A stretch of DNA of 64,000 nucleotides from CALFMR01 sp035550595 (GTDB lineage Bacteria; Acidobacteriota; Vicinamibacteria; Vicinamibacterales; SCN-69-37), in contig DASZOV010000053.1 in assembly GCA_035550595.1 (NCBI GenBank), positions 1 through 64,000 of the forward strand, given 5' to 3'. Positions within the stretch are counted from its first letter, which is position 1. Each line of letters starts with the position of its first letter. The notes beneath the pieces were generated by a model. It was not told where the DNA came from and ran no database searches. It was given only the letters and a program-made list of their open reading frames with translations. This document shows, piece after piece, positions 8,673 through 15,454 of this stretch. The position numbers and the translations under genes are program-made.

Positions 8673-8959
8673 TCCCCGCCCCTTTCGCCTCATCGCGTGC
8701 ATTCTGGAATCGGACGGAACCGTCGATCGAGAGTGATGAAGCGCTTGCGCAGCTGCTCGATCGCGGAGAGATGACGGCATGGCGCGCGCTCTATCGCCTC
8801 GCGCAGGCCGATCCCGTTCTACGAGCGCGCATCAAGCGCGTCGTGCGCACCGTGCCCGTGCCGCTGCCGCGGTTTTGGCTGGCGGCACTCGCGGCGCTCG
8901 GCGAGTCGGTCGACTTCGATGCGCCAGTTCCGGACTATTACGAGCAGTCGTCGATCTAG
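8669..8959 (+). CDS. Small partner protein of the AbiEii-like gene
   Basis: 96 aa; its ATG overlaps the nucleotidyltransferase stop (ATGA at 8669), so the two are translationally coupled. Mostly helical: ESDEALAQLLDRGEMTAWRALYRLAQ, then a VPVPLPRFWLAAL segment. No domain recognised. It could be an antitoxin or binding partner. A longer frame from 8591 would overlap the upstream gene deeply and is less likely. Confidence 0.6.
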   Translation: MIPAPFASSRAFWNRTEPSIESDEALAQLLDRGEMTAWRALYRLAQADPVLRARIKRVVRTVPVPLPRFWLAALAALGESVDFDAPVPDYYEQSSI

Positions 8960-8989
8960 AAGGGGACGACCGGCCCGTCATCGGGACAC

Positions 8990-9832
8990 CTACTGCCGTT
9001 CGAATTCCGCCAGAGTTCTCATCGACGTTGGGTGACCGACGAGGACCGGGAACGGCGCGTACATGGCGGGACGGAACACCGCAGCGGGATCCGACGGGAC
9101 GTCGTCAAAGGCGCGGCCGGGGTCTCGCACGAAGAACGCATTGACGCCGCAGTAGGAGCAGCACACCAGTCGGTACCCATGCTGCACGAACAAGTCGTGC
9201 CACTGCATGATCGACGCGCCGAAGAAGTCATCGCCAGTCCACACCATCGTCGGTTCGTAAGGAAGGGTGAATCGGATCGGCGGAATGAGCTTCGCGTTGT
9301 ACTCGACGACGAACACGCGTGGCTGGATGTGTGCGAGCAGGGCCCGTCCAATCCAATAGTCGTTGCCGTCGATGTCGAGCGAGCAGACGTCGCAGGTGTC
9401 GGCGGGGAGAAGATTCGCCAGATTGTCGAGCGTCACGAAGGCCTGCGTGAACGTCAGGCGACGACCTGATGGACTCCACGCCAGCGGTTGCGCACCAACC
9501 CAGTGGCCGCGCCATCCGGCGGCGAGAAGCGCCAGTGTGTTGTTCTCCGTGCCGTCACCGACGCCGATCTCGAGAAACCGCCCCGAACCGAGACCAAGGC
9601 GTCGCAGGATTTCGAACAGAATCCCATCTTCATCGAACTGCGAATACGTCTTGTTACCGCAGCGCAGGAGCGGGTTCGGGTCGTTGGCGATGTCGCGCTT
9701 CCACGCGGACACGACCTCGAAATCGCTACGGTACTTCGTGGCCGCAAGCACGCCGGAGTCGACAAGTGCGCGCGTGACGGCGTCGGCGACGGATTGGGCG
9801 CGGCTTTCGTTCGATGCGGATGAATCGCTCAT
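8990..9832 (-). CDS. FkbM-like SAM-dependent methyltransferase
   Basis: 280 aa. SAM-binding motif I appears as FLEIGVGDGTENNTLALL (about 89-106), followed by an acidic loop SLDIDGNDYWIGRALL (about 150-165), typical of FkbM-type methyltransferases acting on glycans or secondary metabolites. An upstream SQFDEDGILFEIL stretch is also common in this group. A later CCSYCG is of unknown meaning. The gene is divergent from its neighbours with no glycan gene beside it, so the substrate is open. Confidence 0.7.
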   Translation of the reverse strand: MSDSSASNESRAQSVADAVTRALVDSGVLAATKYRSDFEVVSAWKRDIANDPNPLLRCGNKTYSQFDEDGILFEILRRLGLGSGRFLEIGVGDGTENNTLALLAAGWRGHWVGAQPLAWSPSGRRLTFTQAFVTLDNLANLLPADTCDVCSLDIDGNDYWIGRALLAHIQPRVFVVEYNAKLIPPIRFTLPYEPTMVWTGDDFFGASIMQWHDLFVQHGYRLVCCSYCGVNAFFVRDPGRAFDDVPSDPAAVFRPAMYAPFPVLVGHPTSMRTLAEFERQ

Positions 9833-9919
9833 GGCAGGCCATCGTGTGCCAGGCGTGTCGTGGTGGTCAAACGAACTCGGGCAGGAAGGCGCGTGCCGCG
9901 TGCGGTCCGCCGGTCCTCG

Positions 9920-10225
9920 TCAGAGCCCAAGTACGCCAGCGATCGTCAGCAGGGCGCCGCAGCTTGTCAGAAAGACCGTTGCCAAGGCCAGAGTCGCCAT
10001 GCCCAGCCAGTAATTCCACGGGTTCGTATCTCGATGCCAGCGCCGGCCGCGTCCAAACGGAGGGCGCTGAAAGACGCTTCGGCCGCGGTAGCTGCGCACC
10101 CAGACGTCGCCGAAGTACACACCTGCCGCCAGGGCGAGGAGTCCCTCGAGGATCAGGCGGTGGCGCATCGAGGCGTCGTTGTTCATTCGATTGAAGGCTG
10201 GCGTCCCCATTACGGCGTAGCCCAT
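9920..10225 (-). CDS. Small two-helix membrane protein
   Basis: Up to 101 aa with two hydrophobic segments: ILEGLLALAAGVYFGDVWV and WLGMATLALATVFLTS plus CGALLTIAGVLGL. A basic loop lies between. The start is uncertain: the upstream ATG at 10225 and the first residues (MGTPAF) fall inside the TGGCGTCCCCA repeat, so ATG at 10186 (MNNDASMRHR) may be the true start. No family recognised. Confidence 0.5.
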   Translation of the reverse strand: MGYAVMGTPAFNRMNNDASMRHRLILEGLLALAAGVYFGDVWVRSYRGRSVFQRPPFGRGRRWHRDTNPWNYWLGMATLALATVFLTSCGALLTIAGVLGL

Positions 10226-10257
10226 TGCCCGCGAGCGCGGAACGGGTGGCGTCCCCA
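10199..10257. repeat. Paired 11-mer TGGCGTCCCCA, left end of the mobile element
   Basis: TGGCGTCCCCA occurs at 10199-10209 and 10247-10257. The same 11-mer occurs twice more at 23914-23924 and 23974-23984, in the same orientation, at the other end of the recombinase-bearing element. This pairing suggests element ends or a dispersed repeat. Confidence 0.5.
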
Positions 10258-10524
10258 GAGCGGCGGTATCCCTTCCGCGTGGACGGCCGCGTAGCGTAGC
10301 GCGGCGGCCGCGCGTTCCGCCGGGCCGGGCTTACCGGGCGGCCCGGTCGGCGCGAGCCGCCTGCGGCTCCCTGCCCGGGCATGTCGCTCAGGATTTAGGT
10401 CTGCTAGACTGCTCCCGCTGGTTCGGCATCCCGCCGGGCCGGTGCGTTCTGGGCTGATCCTCAGAACGGTTCCTCTGCTCCTGACGGGGCGCATGGCCTG
10501 ACGGCCAGAAAGGCGGAAGCCGCA
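10258..10524. other. GC-rich noncoding left flank of the mobile element
   Basis: No supported gene. 10310-10382 is very GC-rich with repeated GGGC/GGCCCGG blocks (for example TACCGGGCGGCCCGG), like those at 18.6-18.8 and 20.75-20.95 kb. From 10383 composition becomes more mixed and leads into the 10525 gene, whose ribosome site is AAAGGCGGAAG. Confidence 0.5.
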
Positions 10525-11025
10525 ATGTCGCACGACTCTGCAATTGCACATCCCGGACTCACGGAACTGCTCGCAAAGGCGAAGCAGCTCAATCAAGCGT
10601 CAGATCACGTCAACGCGATCCTCAAGGATCTCGAAGCGAAGCTGAGCGCCGCGAACATCGGCCTCACGTTTTGGTTTGAGAGCAAGCCGCTCTATCAGTC
10701 TGATTCACGCGGTGACTTGAGCCCGTCGTCCACGTACGAAGACGTGGCCGAGGTGCTTGGCTACGCGAGAATCGACGGCAAGTGGAATCTTGCCGTCAAG
10801 AAGCTGCGAACCGTTCACGGCTTCTACGAGGGCCAGATGGACTGCCCTTGGGCGAACACCTTCGCAGATGGTGATCCGATGTCGCTCCTGAAAGCTCCGC
10901 GCGAGACGAGACTTGCCGCGGTGCGGATCATCGACGAGTTCATCGCCGCGTTCACGGCGATGGTCAACCAGACTGTCGGCGAACTGGAAGCCGCTTCCGG
11001 AGAGATCTTCTTCGGTAAGCAGTAA
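10525..11025 (+). CDS. Hypothetical protein, first gene of the mobile element
   Basis: 166 aa, no domain recognised. Helical N-terminus (ELLAKAKQLNQASDHVNAILKD), a mixed middle part (ANIGLTFWFESKPLYQ), and a C-terminal helix ending GEIFFGKQ. Good ribosome site (AAAGGCGGAAG) before ATG 10525. It converges with the three minus-strand genes 11164-12678, separated by two strong hairpins. Lower GC than the host genes, consistent with transfer. Confidence 0.65.
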   Translation: MSHDSAIAHPGLTELLAKAKQLNQASDHVNAILKDLEAKLSAANIGLTFWFESKPLYQSDSRGDLSPSSTYEDVAEVLGYARIDGKWNLAVKKLRTVHGFYEGQMDCPWANTFADGDPMSLLKAPRETRLAAVRIIDEFIAAFTAMVNQTVGELEAASGEIFFGKQ

Positions 11026-11034
11026 AACGGGACA

Positions 11035-11070
11035 GAGGCCGGGCCAGCGACGACCGCTGTGCCCGGCCTC
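11035..11070. terminator. Perfect-stem hairpin between convergent genes
   Basis: GAGGCCGGGC (11035-11044) pairs exactly with GCCCGGCCTC (11061-11070) around a 16-nt loop. There is no T-run, so termination would depend on the stem alone. It lies just after the stop at 11025. Confidence 0.5.
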
Positions 11071-11107
11071 AGCGACGTGATTTGAGCGGCGCGTCATTGA
11101 CACCCAC

Positions 11108-11137
11108 AGGGCCGATCATCGAGGGATGACCGGCCCT
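11108..11137. terminator. Second hairpin, 12 of 13 bp stem
   Basis: AGGGCCGATCATC (11108-11120) and GATGACCGGCCCT (11125-11137) form a 13-bp arm with one mismatch and a GAGG loop. Together with the hairpin at 11035 it separates convergent transcription. A CTCC follows rather than a T-run. Confidence 0.5.
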
Positions 11138-11163
11138 CCGCTATCTGTTGGATCGCAGCGGTG

Positions 11164-11382
11164 CTAGCGACGCGACGGCTGCGCCTCCATGTGTAGGCGA
11201 ATGTCGGCGACGGTGGCTTGCGCGAACTCTGCCGGAACCTCAAGAAGTTCCGCATTGAGTACGACAGCATTCTTCAGTTCGCGACCATCCGCCATCGTTA
11301 CGTCCACACGCTGGTAGCCCATTCCGTTCTCAGGCCACTTCACCAGTTGGTCGATCCACCGCTTGTCGAGCTTGATTCGCAC
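11164..11382 (-). CDS. Small protein sharing a GMGYQxVD motif with its neighbour
   Basis: 72 aa from a GTG at 11382, one base after the stop of the upstream gene. It contains LVKWPENGMGYQRVDV followed by GRELKNAVVLNAELL. The upstream 220-aa protein starts with the parallel LVRQPESGMGYQVVD and RGIVYNAELL, so the two share a domain. No named family recognised. A longer frame from 11418 would overlap the neighbour. Confidence 0.6.
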   Translation of the reverse strand: MRIKLDKRWIDQLVKWPENGMGYQRVDVTMADGRELKNAVVLNAELLEVPAEFAQATVADIRLHMEAQPSRR

Positions 11383-11383
11383 G

Positions 11384-12046
11384 CTACTCGTCCGGCAACT
11401 TCGTCGGTGGCTTCGCAACCGTATTCTTGGTTGTGCCGTCCGTGAAAATCACCTCGACGCCTCCACCTTGATGGCCATTGGCCGGTTGAACGATGCCCTT
11501 CTTGATGTTCGTGTCCTTGAGTGGCTTGATCGTAAAACGATACGAGGCCGGCTCTTCGTTCGGCAGCGCATAGCGTTCGACCGCCTCTTTGCCGGTCTTC
11601 ACCTTGTTGCCGTCTTCTTCGGTTGTCGCATACGTGCCCGGCTCCAGTCCGTTGTCGGCCGTGATGCGGCGATCGTTCTCGAAGGCTGAGAATCGGTAGA
11701 ACTTCTCACCCTCTTTCGTCTTCTCGGTCTCCGCTTCACTCGCTCCGCCACTGGCCTTCGCCTCCCTCTTGGAAAGCACCGTGGTTCGTGAGTCCCGCAC
11801 GACCGTCAGCGACTTGATTCTGCCAATGGCACTCTCGGCTGTCCGAAGTGCCTCGGAAGCCGACTTGGTCAGCATGATCACTCGGTCGCCATGGCGATCC
11901 TCATCGAGTGTCAGCAACTCGGCGTTGTAGACGATTCCGCGTTTGGTCTTGTTGTCGGTCGTTGCAGCGTCAACGACCTGATACCCCATGCCGGACTCGG
12001 GCTGGCGGACTAGCGAGCGGGTCTGTTCCTGGCTCAATCGATACAT
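11384..12046 (-). CDS. Hypothetical protein with N-terminal GMGYQxVD domain
   Basis: 220 aa. Residues about 10-45 match the short downstream protein. Residues about 85-170 are charged and low in hydrophobics (EAKASGGASEAETEKTKEGE), then comes a tail ending VAKPPTKLPDE. It sits between the DDIPF-tailed protein gene and the 72-aa gene, all on the minus strand, and is probably one operon with them. Function unknown. Confidence 0.6.
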   Translation of the reverse strand: MYRLSQEQTRSLVRQPESGMGYQVVDAATTDNKTKRGIVYNAELLTLDEDRHGDRVIMLTKSASEALRTAESAIGRIKSLTVVRDSRTTVLSKREAKASGGASEAETEKTKEGEKFYRFSAFENDRRITADNGLEPGTYATTEEDGNKVKTGKEAVERYALPNEEPASYRFTIKPLKDTNIKKGIVQPANGHQGGGVEVIFTDGTTKNTVAKPPTKLPDE

Positions 12047-12129
12047 GGTGACTCCGCGAAAATTGATCTGGCGCGACGAGCGAACTTGGATGGCGGCAGT
12101 CCCGTCGAGGAACCGCCGCCATCGTCCTG

Positions 12130-12678
12130 CTAAAACGGTATGTCGTCAGACTCAGCCCACGACGTTTCGTGCGGCTGAATCTCGACCGACTTGCTTACCA
12201 CGCGGATCAACTCCCCGAGTTGTTTGTGCGCACGAAGTCGAACGTCTACGGGTGTCTCAAGAAGTGGCTTGTCTTCCAGTGGCTCGACCGGGCCGTTGAA
12301 CGTCGGGCCGGCGATGGCCACACGTTCGCAGAGTTCGAGTTCGCCCCACTTACGCCGCTTCGTCCAAAGTAGTCGCCACCGATCAATGTTCTTTGGATCG
12401 GCGGTCCACTGGATCGCCTCTTCGTCCTGCCAGATTCGGCCCGAGTAGTTCTCAAGGACGTCGATCTCGCCCTCCAACTCGATGCCTTTGCCCGGCAGGT
12501 GGACCTCGGCGGGGATGCGAATACCTGACGACGTGAGGTACTGCTCGACCGACTTGATGTCGGCCGAGACGCCGTCAAGATTCGTGTAGTAGTTCTCGAT
12601 GTTCGGACCGGCCTCGTCAATGGCCGTCTGCAATGCGGGATCGGAGACCTTGGGTCTCACCGGAGTCGTGCGGGTCAT
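12130..12678 (-). CDS. Hypothetical protein with SSB-type acidic tail DDIPF
   Basis: 182 aa from ATG 12678, which has AGGAGA 8 bases upstream. The last residues are WAESDDIPF, the tip used by bacterial single-stranded DNA-binding protein to recruit RecO, RecQ, ExoI, PriA and others. No OB-fold pattern is evident in the body, which has IWQDEEAIQW and WRLLWTKRRKWGELELCERV segments. Its presence in an element with a primase-helicase suggests a replication or repair role through host SSB-partner proteins. That is an inference from the tail alone. Confidence 0.65.
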   Translation of the reverse strand: MTRTTPVRPKVSDPALQTAIDEAGPNIENYYTNLDGVSADIKSVEQYLTSSGIRIPAEVHLPGKGIELEGEIDVLENYSGRIWQDEEAIQWTADPKNIDRWRLLWTKRRKWGELELCERVAIAGPTFNGPVEPLEDKPLLETPVDVRLRAHKQLGELIRVVSKSVEIQPHETSWAESDDIPF

Positions 12679-12848
12679 GGAACGTTCTCCTTGCACGCGA
12701 AGCTTGCGCTTCGAGGGAATCAACCCTGCGTTGCCCCAATCAAGGGTTCAGGAGGCCCAAAGGCCGGGAACGTCCGATCAGTCAAGAGCGGAACATTCGG
12801 AGTCTAGCGTGGCGCGGCAGATTCGGTCAACCGGTGTGCCACTCGGCA

Positions 12849-13076
12849 TCAGCGACGCGATTTGAACGACGCGAAGAACTCGGCCAGCGACAACCCGAGC
12901 GCACCGGCCAACTGCGCCACGACGAACAGCGACACGCCGGGTTCGCCTCGCTCGATCCGGCCCACGTAGTTCCGGTGCAGTTCGGCCTTTTCGGCCAGCT
13001 TCTCCTGCGACAAGCCCTTCTCGCGTCGCAGGTCGCGGACGCGGCGTCCGAGGGACTTGAACAGGTCGTCCGGCAC
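12849..13076 (-). CDS. XRE-family regulator, C-protein-like
   Basis: 75 aa from a GTG at 13076. A helix-turn-helix fills the protein: LGRRVRDLRREKGLSQEKLA then ELHRNYVGRIERGEPGVSL. Its size and pattern resemble the controller (C) proteins of restriction-modification systems and small phage repressors. A palindromic operator lies 31 bp upstream (13107-13130), in the divergent gap with the 13165 gene. No restriction or methylase gene is next to it. It probably represses its own and the divergent promoter. Confidence 0.8.
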   Translation of the reverse strand: MPDDLFKSLGRRVRDLRREKGLSQEKLAEKAELHRNYVGRIERGEPGVSLFVVAQLAGALGLSLAEFFASFKSRR

Positions 13077-13106
13077 GCGGCCATCGTCCGCGCCTGACCA
13101 CCATAG

Positions 13107-13130
13107 GTCTACACACTATAGTGTTCTGAC
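13107..13130. promoter_or_regulatory. Palindromic operator in the divergent gap
   Basis: GTC-N3-ACACTATAGTGT-N3-GAC: a perfect 12-bp palindrome (13113-13124) with symmetric GTC/GAC outer arms. ACTATAGT resembles C-box half sites (for example GACTTATAGTC) used by controller proteins. It is placed to control both the XRE gene and the rightward gene at 13165. Confidence 0.65.
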
Positions 13131-13164
13131 GCAAGGCCGATATCCCCCACAGGAGGGATTGGCC

Positions 13165-13563
13165 GTGGCGCCCGATTGGAACAAACGGATCAACATCGAC
13201 AAGGCATTGGGTCGCATCGTGATCGGCCTCGTCGTGGTGGGTGGGGCCATCGCTTGGCTGCGGAGTCAGCCGTCCCAGCCGGCCCAACCTGCCTACGACG
13301 CATCGGCAGTCATCGCGTGCCGCGATTTCCGATCCGCGCTCAAGGACACGCTGGACGGCACCCTCACGAACGCAGAGTTGCGTCAGCGCGTCCAGAAGGT
13401 TCACGATAACGCCCGGCTGGCCGATTCCAAGGTCGCGCCCGGCGTTGCCGACGGTGCTCGTCTGTTGCTCGCAGCCACGACGAGCGGGAACCGAGACGAG
13501 CAAGCGCGGGCCATCGATCTCATGCGGCAGGCATGCAGCCAGCCAGGAGCGAATCGGCCGTAG
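13165..13563 (+). CDS. Small membrane-anchored protein
   Basis: 132 aa from a GTG at 13165 with AGGAGGGA (13151-13158) in place. A single TM segment (IVIGLVVVGGAIAWL, about 18-32) follows a short basic start; the rest is helical with two cysteines. No family recognised. Divergent from the XRE regulator and downstream of its palindromic operator, so probably under its control. Confidence 0.65.
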   Translation: MAPDWNKRINIDKALGRIVIGLVVVGGAIAWLRSQPSQPAQPAYDASAVIACRDFRSALKDTLDGTLTNAELRQRVQKVHDNARLADSKVAPGVADGARLLLAATTSGNRDEQARAIDLMRQACSQPGANRP

Positions 13564-13574
13564 AGGGAACGGAC

Positions 13575-13748
13575 ATGGCGCGAACGGTGAAGCTCAAGAA
13601 GACGGTGGTCAAGCGAGGTCTGCATCTGCCGACCGGCAAGGGCTGGCGGCTGCTGCGGCCGGGTCAGACACGCGGGTTCAAGGCATCGCTGCTGAAGCAG
13701 TTTCGCGCCGGAGACGTGCGTCTCGCCATCTTCCGAATCGTGGAATAG
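13575..13748 (+). CDS. Short basic protein
   Basis: 57 aa, strongly basic (VKLKKTVVKRGLHLPTGKGW and RGFKASLLKQFRAGDVRL). GAGGGAAC precedes ATG 13575. It may bind nucleic acid, but no domain is recognisable. Lies 11 bp after the membrane protein gene, in the same direction. Confidence 0.5.
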   Translation: MARTVKLKKTVVKRGLHLPTGKGWRLLRPGQTRGFKASLLKQFRAGDVRLAIFRIVE

Positions 13749-14043
13749 CGGCCTCAGAACGGCCCGCGAGCGCGTTTTCTCGCGTATTTGCCGTAGCGTT
13801 TTCGGTACGGTCGGCGTATAGTAGCCGTAGCCGCCGGGCTGGTTCCGGCGGCCGGGTCTTTACGACCGAGTGCGTTCTCTACGTCCCTGACCACCCCGCA
13901 CAACAGTGCGGCCGAAATTGGGTGCCTCTCACGAGGCGCTAGGGGTCACACGGTGCTGCTAGCAGGAGAACGGATTCACCGATAGCCGGGCAGGGCGTCG
14001 GTCAGAAGTGATTCATCACTTTTGGCCGACGCCCTTCTTCTTT
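13749..14043 (+). ncRNA. Structured noncoding stretch, possible small RNA
   Basis: About 300 bases with no supported gene. TATAGT at 13817-13822 could be a -10 box (no good -35 seen). Downstream lie GC-rich arms (CCGCCGGGC / GGCGGCCGGG), GCAC-AACA-GTGC (13899-13910), and a strong terminal hairpin at 13993-14034 followed by TTCTTCTTT. This layout fits a small RNA ending at an intrinsic terminator. No known riboswitch or RNA family was recognised. Confidence 0.3.
13993..14043 (+). terminator. Intrinsic terminator
   Basis: GGGCGTCGG (13993-14001) pairs with CCGACGCCC (14026-14034), continued by AGAAGTGA with TCACTTTT around a TTCA loop, then TTCTTCTTT. One of the strongest hairpins in the window. 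It ends 30 bases before the next gene start (14073). Confidence 0.7.
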
Positions 14044-14072
14044 GTACGGGCGTCGGCATTGGAGCGATTCCG

Positions 14073-14324
14073 GTGCTGCGCCTTCGACATGAACGCCTGA
14101 TTCGTGGCTGGACCCAGACCGATCTGGGTCAGCTCACCGACATCACTCAGCCGACCCTCTCGGCGATTGAGCGCGGCGAACTCGCACCCACCGACGAACA
14201 ACTCGACCGGCTGGCTCGCACCCTCGGTGTCGAGTCCGGCTTCGACCTGCTGCTGCCCGTCGTCGCGGCGAACACTCCCACGTCCGCCGCAGTTTCACCA
14301 ACCCCAATGGAGGCCAAGTCATGA
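14073..14324 (+). CDS. XRE-family helix-turn-helix regulator
   Basis: 83 aa from a GTG at 14073 with GGAG 8 bases upstream. Helix-turn-helix: LRLRHERLIRGWTQTDLG then TDITQPTLSAIERGELAP. A longer frame begins inside the terminator hairpin and is unlikely. Its stop overlaps the next start (ATGA at 14321), so it is coupled to the 248-aa gene. It may be the antitoxin or regulator of that partner. Confidence 0.75.
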   Translation: MLRLRHERLIRGWTQTDLGQLTDITQPTLSAIERGELAPTDEQLDRLARTLGVESGFDLLLPVVAANTPTSAAVSPTPMEAKS

Positions 14325-15067
14325 GTGTACGAAGAAAGAAGACCAGGAGCCGCAAGGCGAACGACAAGACCACGAAGGCGCGGACCGGTCGCTACAGTTG
14401 GCCGGAGAAGGAACTCTGGAACGCGATCGTGACTCTCGGCAGGGAGGACTCACGACACCTGTGGATCACAGGACACATTCGCGAAGTGCAAGGTCACGGC
14501 GTATGCCTCTCTCCCTGGATACAGCCGTGGTATGCCCAATTCATCCAACGCTTCCACCGTGAGCACGGCGGCCGGAGATTCGGCGAGGCAGATCTCCGCA
14601 ATTGGCTGACGCAACTCAAGAATCCAGATGAGATCTCAGAGGCCCAGAACATCGCAAAGCCGCTCTGTCTGATGGACGGGTGGAACGACTCCGAGGCAAT
14701 CGAAATCAACAGAAGCCTCATCAACGGTCTCGTGTTGGAGTCGTCGCTCGCGTCGAAGGTGTGCGCGGTCGTTCTTCCTGATATGGCGTTGTTCACCGGC
14801 GCCAAAGCTGCTCTCGCATTCATCTACAAGCGATGGCACGACGACAACGATCGGCGAACGCGGTTCCTCTTTCATGTGGTGGACGACTGCATCACCAACA
14901 TGGACGAACACAAGCTTGTCGTGGAAGACCGTGACGGACGACAAGTCCTGACCGACGACGTCACGTTCTTCGATCTGCCCAAGAAAGACGCCGAGTGGAT
15001 CAACGCCGACCGGCTCGACGACAGGCTCAGTGTCGGGCATCTGTTGCACGAGGACACTCATGCGTAG
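14321..15067 (+). CDS. Hypothetical protein coupled to the XRE regulator
   Basis: 248 aa, basic N-terminus (SVRRKKTRSRKANDK), then a mixed alpha/beta protein with KVCAVVLPDMALFTGAKAAL and RTRFLFHVVDDCITNMDEHK. No domain recognised. It starts in the ATGA overlap with the regulator, so the pair may work as a unit. Possible toxin or effector; this is only a context inference. Confidence 0.65.
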   Translation: MSVRRKKTRSRKANDKTTKARTGRYSWPEKELWNAIVTLGREDSRHLWITGHIREVQGHGVCLSPWIQPWYAQFIQRFHREHGGRRFGEADLRNWLTQLKNPDEISEAQNIAKPLCLMDGWNDSEAIEINRSLINGLVLESSLASKVCAVVLPDMALFTGAKAALAFIYKRWHDDNDRRTRFLFHVVDDCITNMDEHKLVVEDRDGRQVLTDDVTFFDLPKKDAEWINADRLDDRLSVGHLLHEDTHA

Positions 15068-15127
15068 CGCTCATCTCAGGAGAGGACGGGCCTCGTGCCC
15101 GTCCTCGTCTCGCGTCGTGGAGGACTG

Positions 15128-15454
15128 ATGTCGGGTGCTCGCTGGATTCCCGGCGGTCTGGGCGGGGACCCCAAGTCCCCGCGCAGCATCCACATGATCG
15201 AGAGCCATCTCTCAGGGTGCTTCCACGACGGCAAGCCCATCGTCCGCATCGGCGCGTTCGTCCCCGACGACGGCACCGAGGGCGACGTGCTCGCGCGTGT
15301 CGAGTATCAGCGTCGGTGGAGCATCCGCGCGGTCAAGGCCGTCATCTTCTACGGCCTGTGCCGCTCCTGCGAATCGCGGCCCGATTGCGCGGACCGCATG
15401 GAGCAGGCGTGGATCGCCGAGGTGCGGAACCGGCCGGTGGGAGGTGTCCAGTGA
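15128..15454 (+). CDS. Four-cysteine protein with a WhiB-like CxxCx5C motif
   Basis: 108 aa from ATG 15128 with GGAGGA upstream. Cysteines are at 31, 78, 81 and 87, with CRSCESRPDC giving CxxCx5C, the spacing of WhiB-family iron-sulphur proteins; the first Cys lies about 47 residues before. The WhiB GVWGG turn is not seen. The 3' end overlaps the primase-helicase start (TGATG at 15452). It could be an iron-sulphur or zinc regulator of the replication gene, or merely a zinc finger. Confidence 0.6.
   Translation: MSGARWIPGGLGGDPKSPRSIHMIESHLSGCFHDGKPIVRIGAFVPDDGTEGDVLARVEYQRRWSIRAVKAVIFYGLCRSCESRPDCADRMEQAWIAEVRNRPVGGVQ

Noticed and set aside
13993..14072. Upstream start for the second XRE gene at 14022
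   Set aside because: It begins in the 3' arm of a strong terminator hairpin and lacks a ribosome site; GTG 14073 has GGAG at proper spacing.
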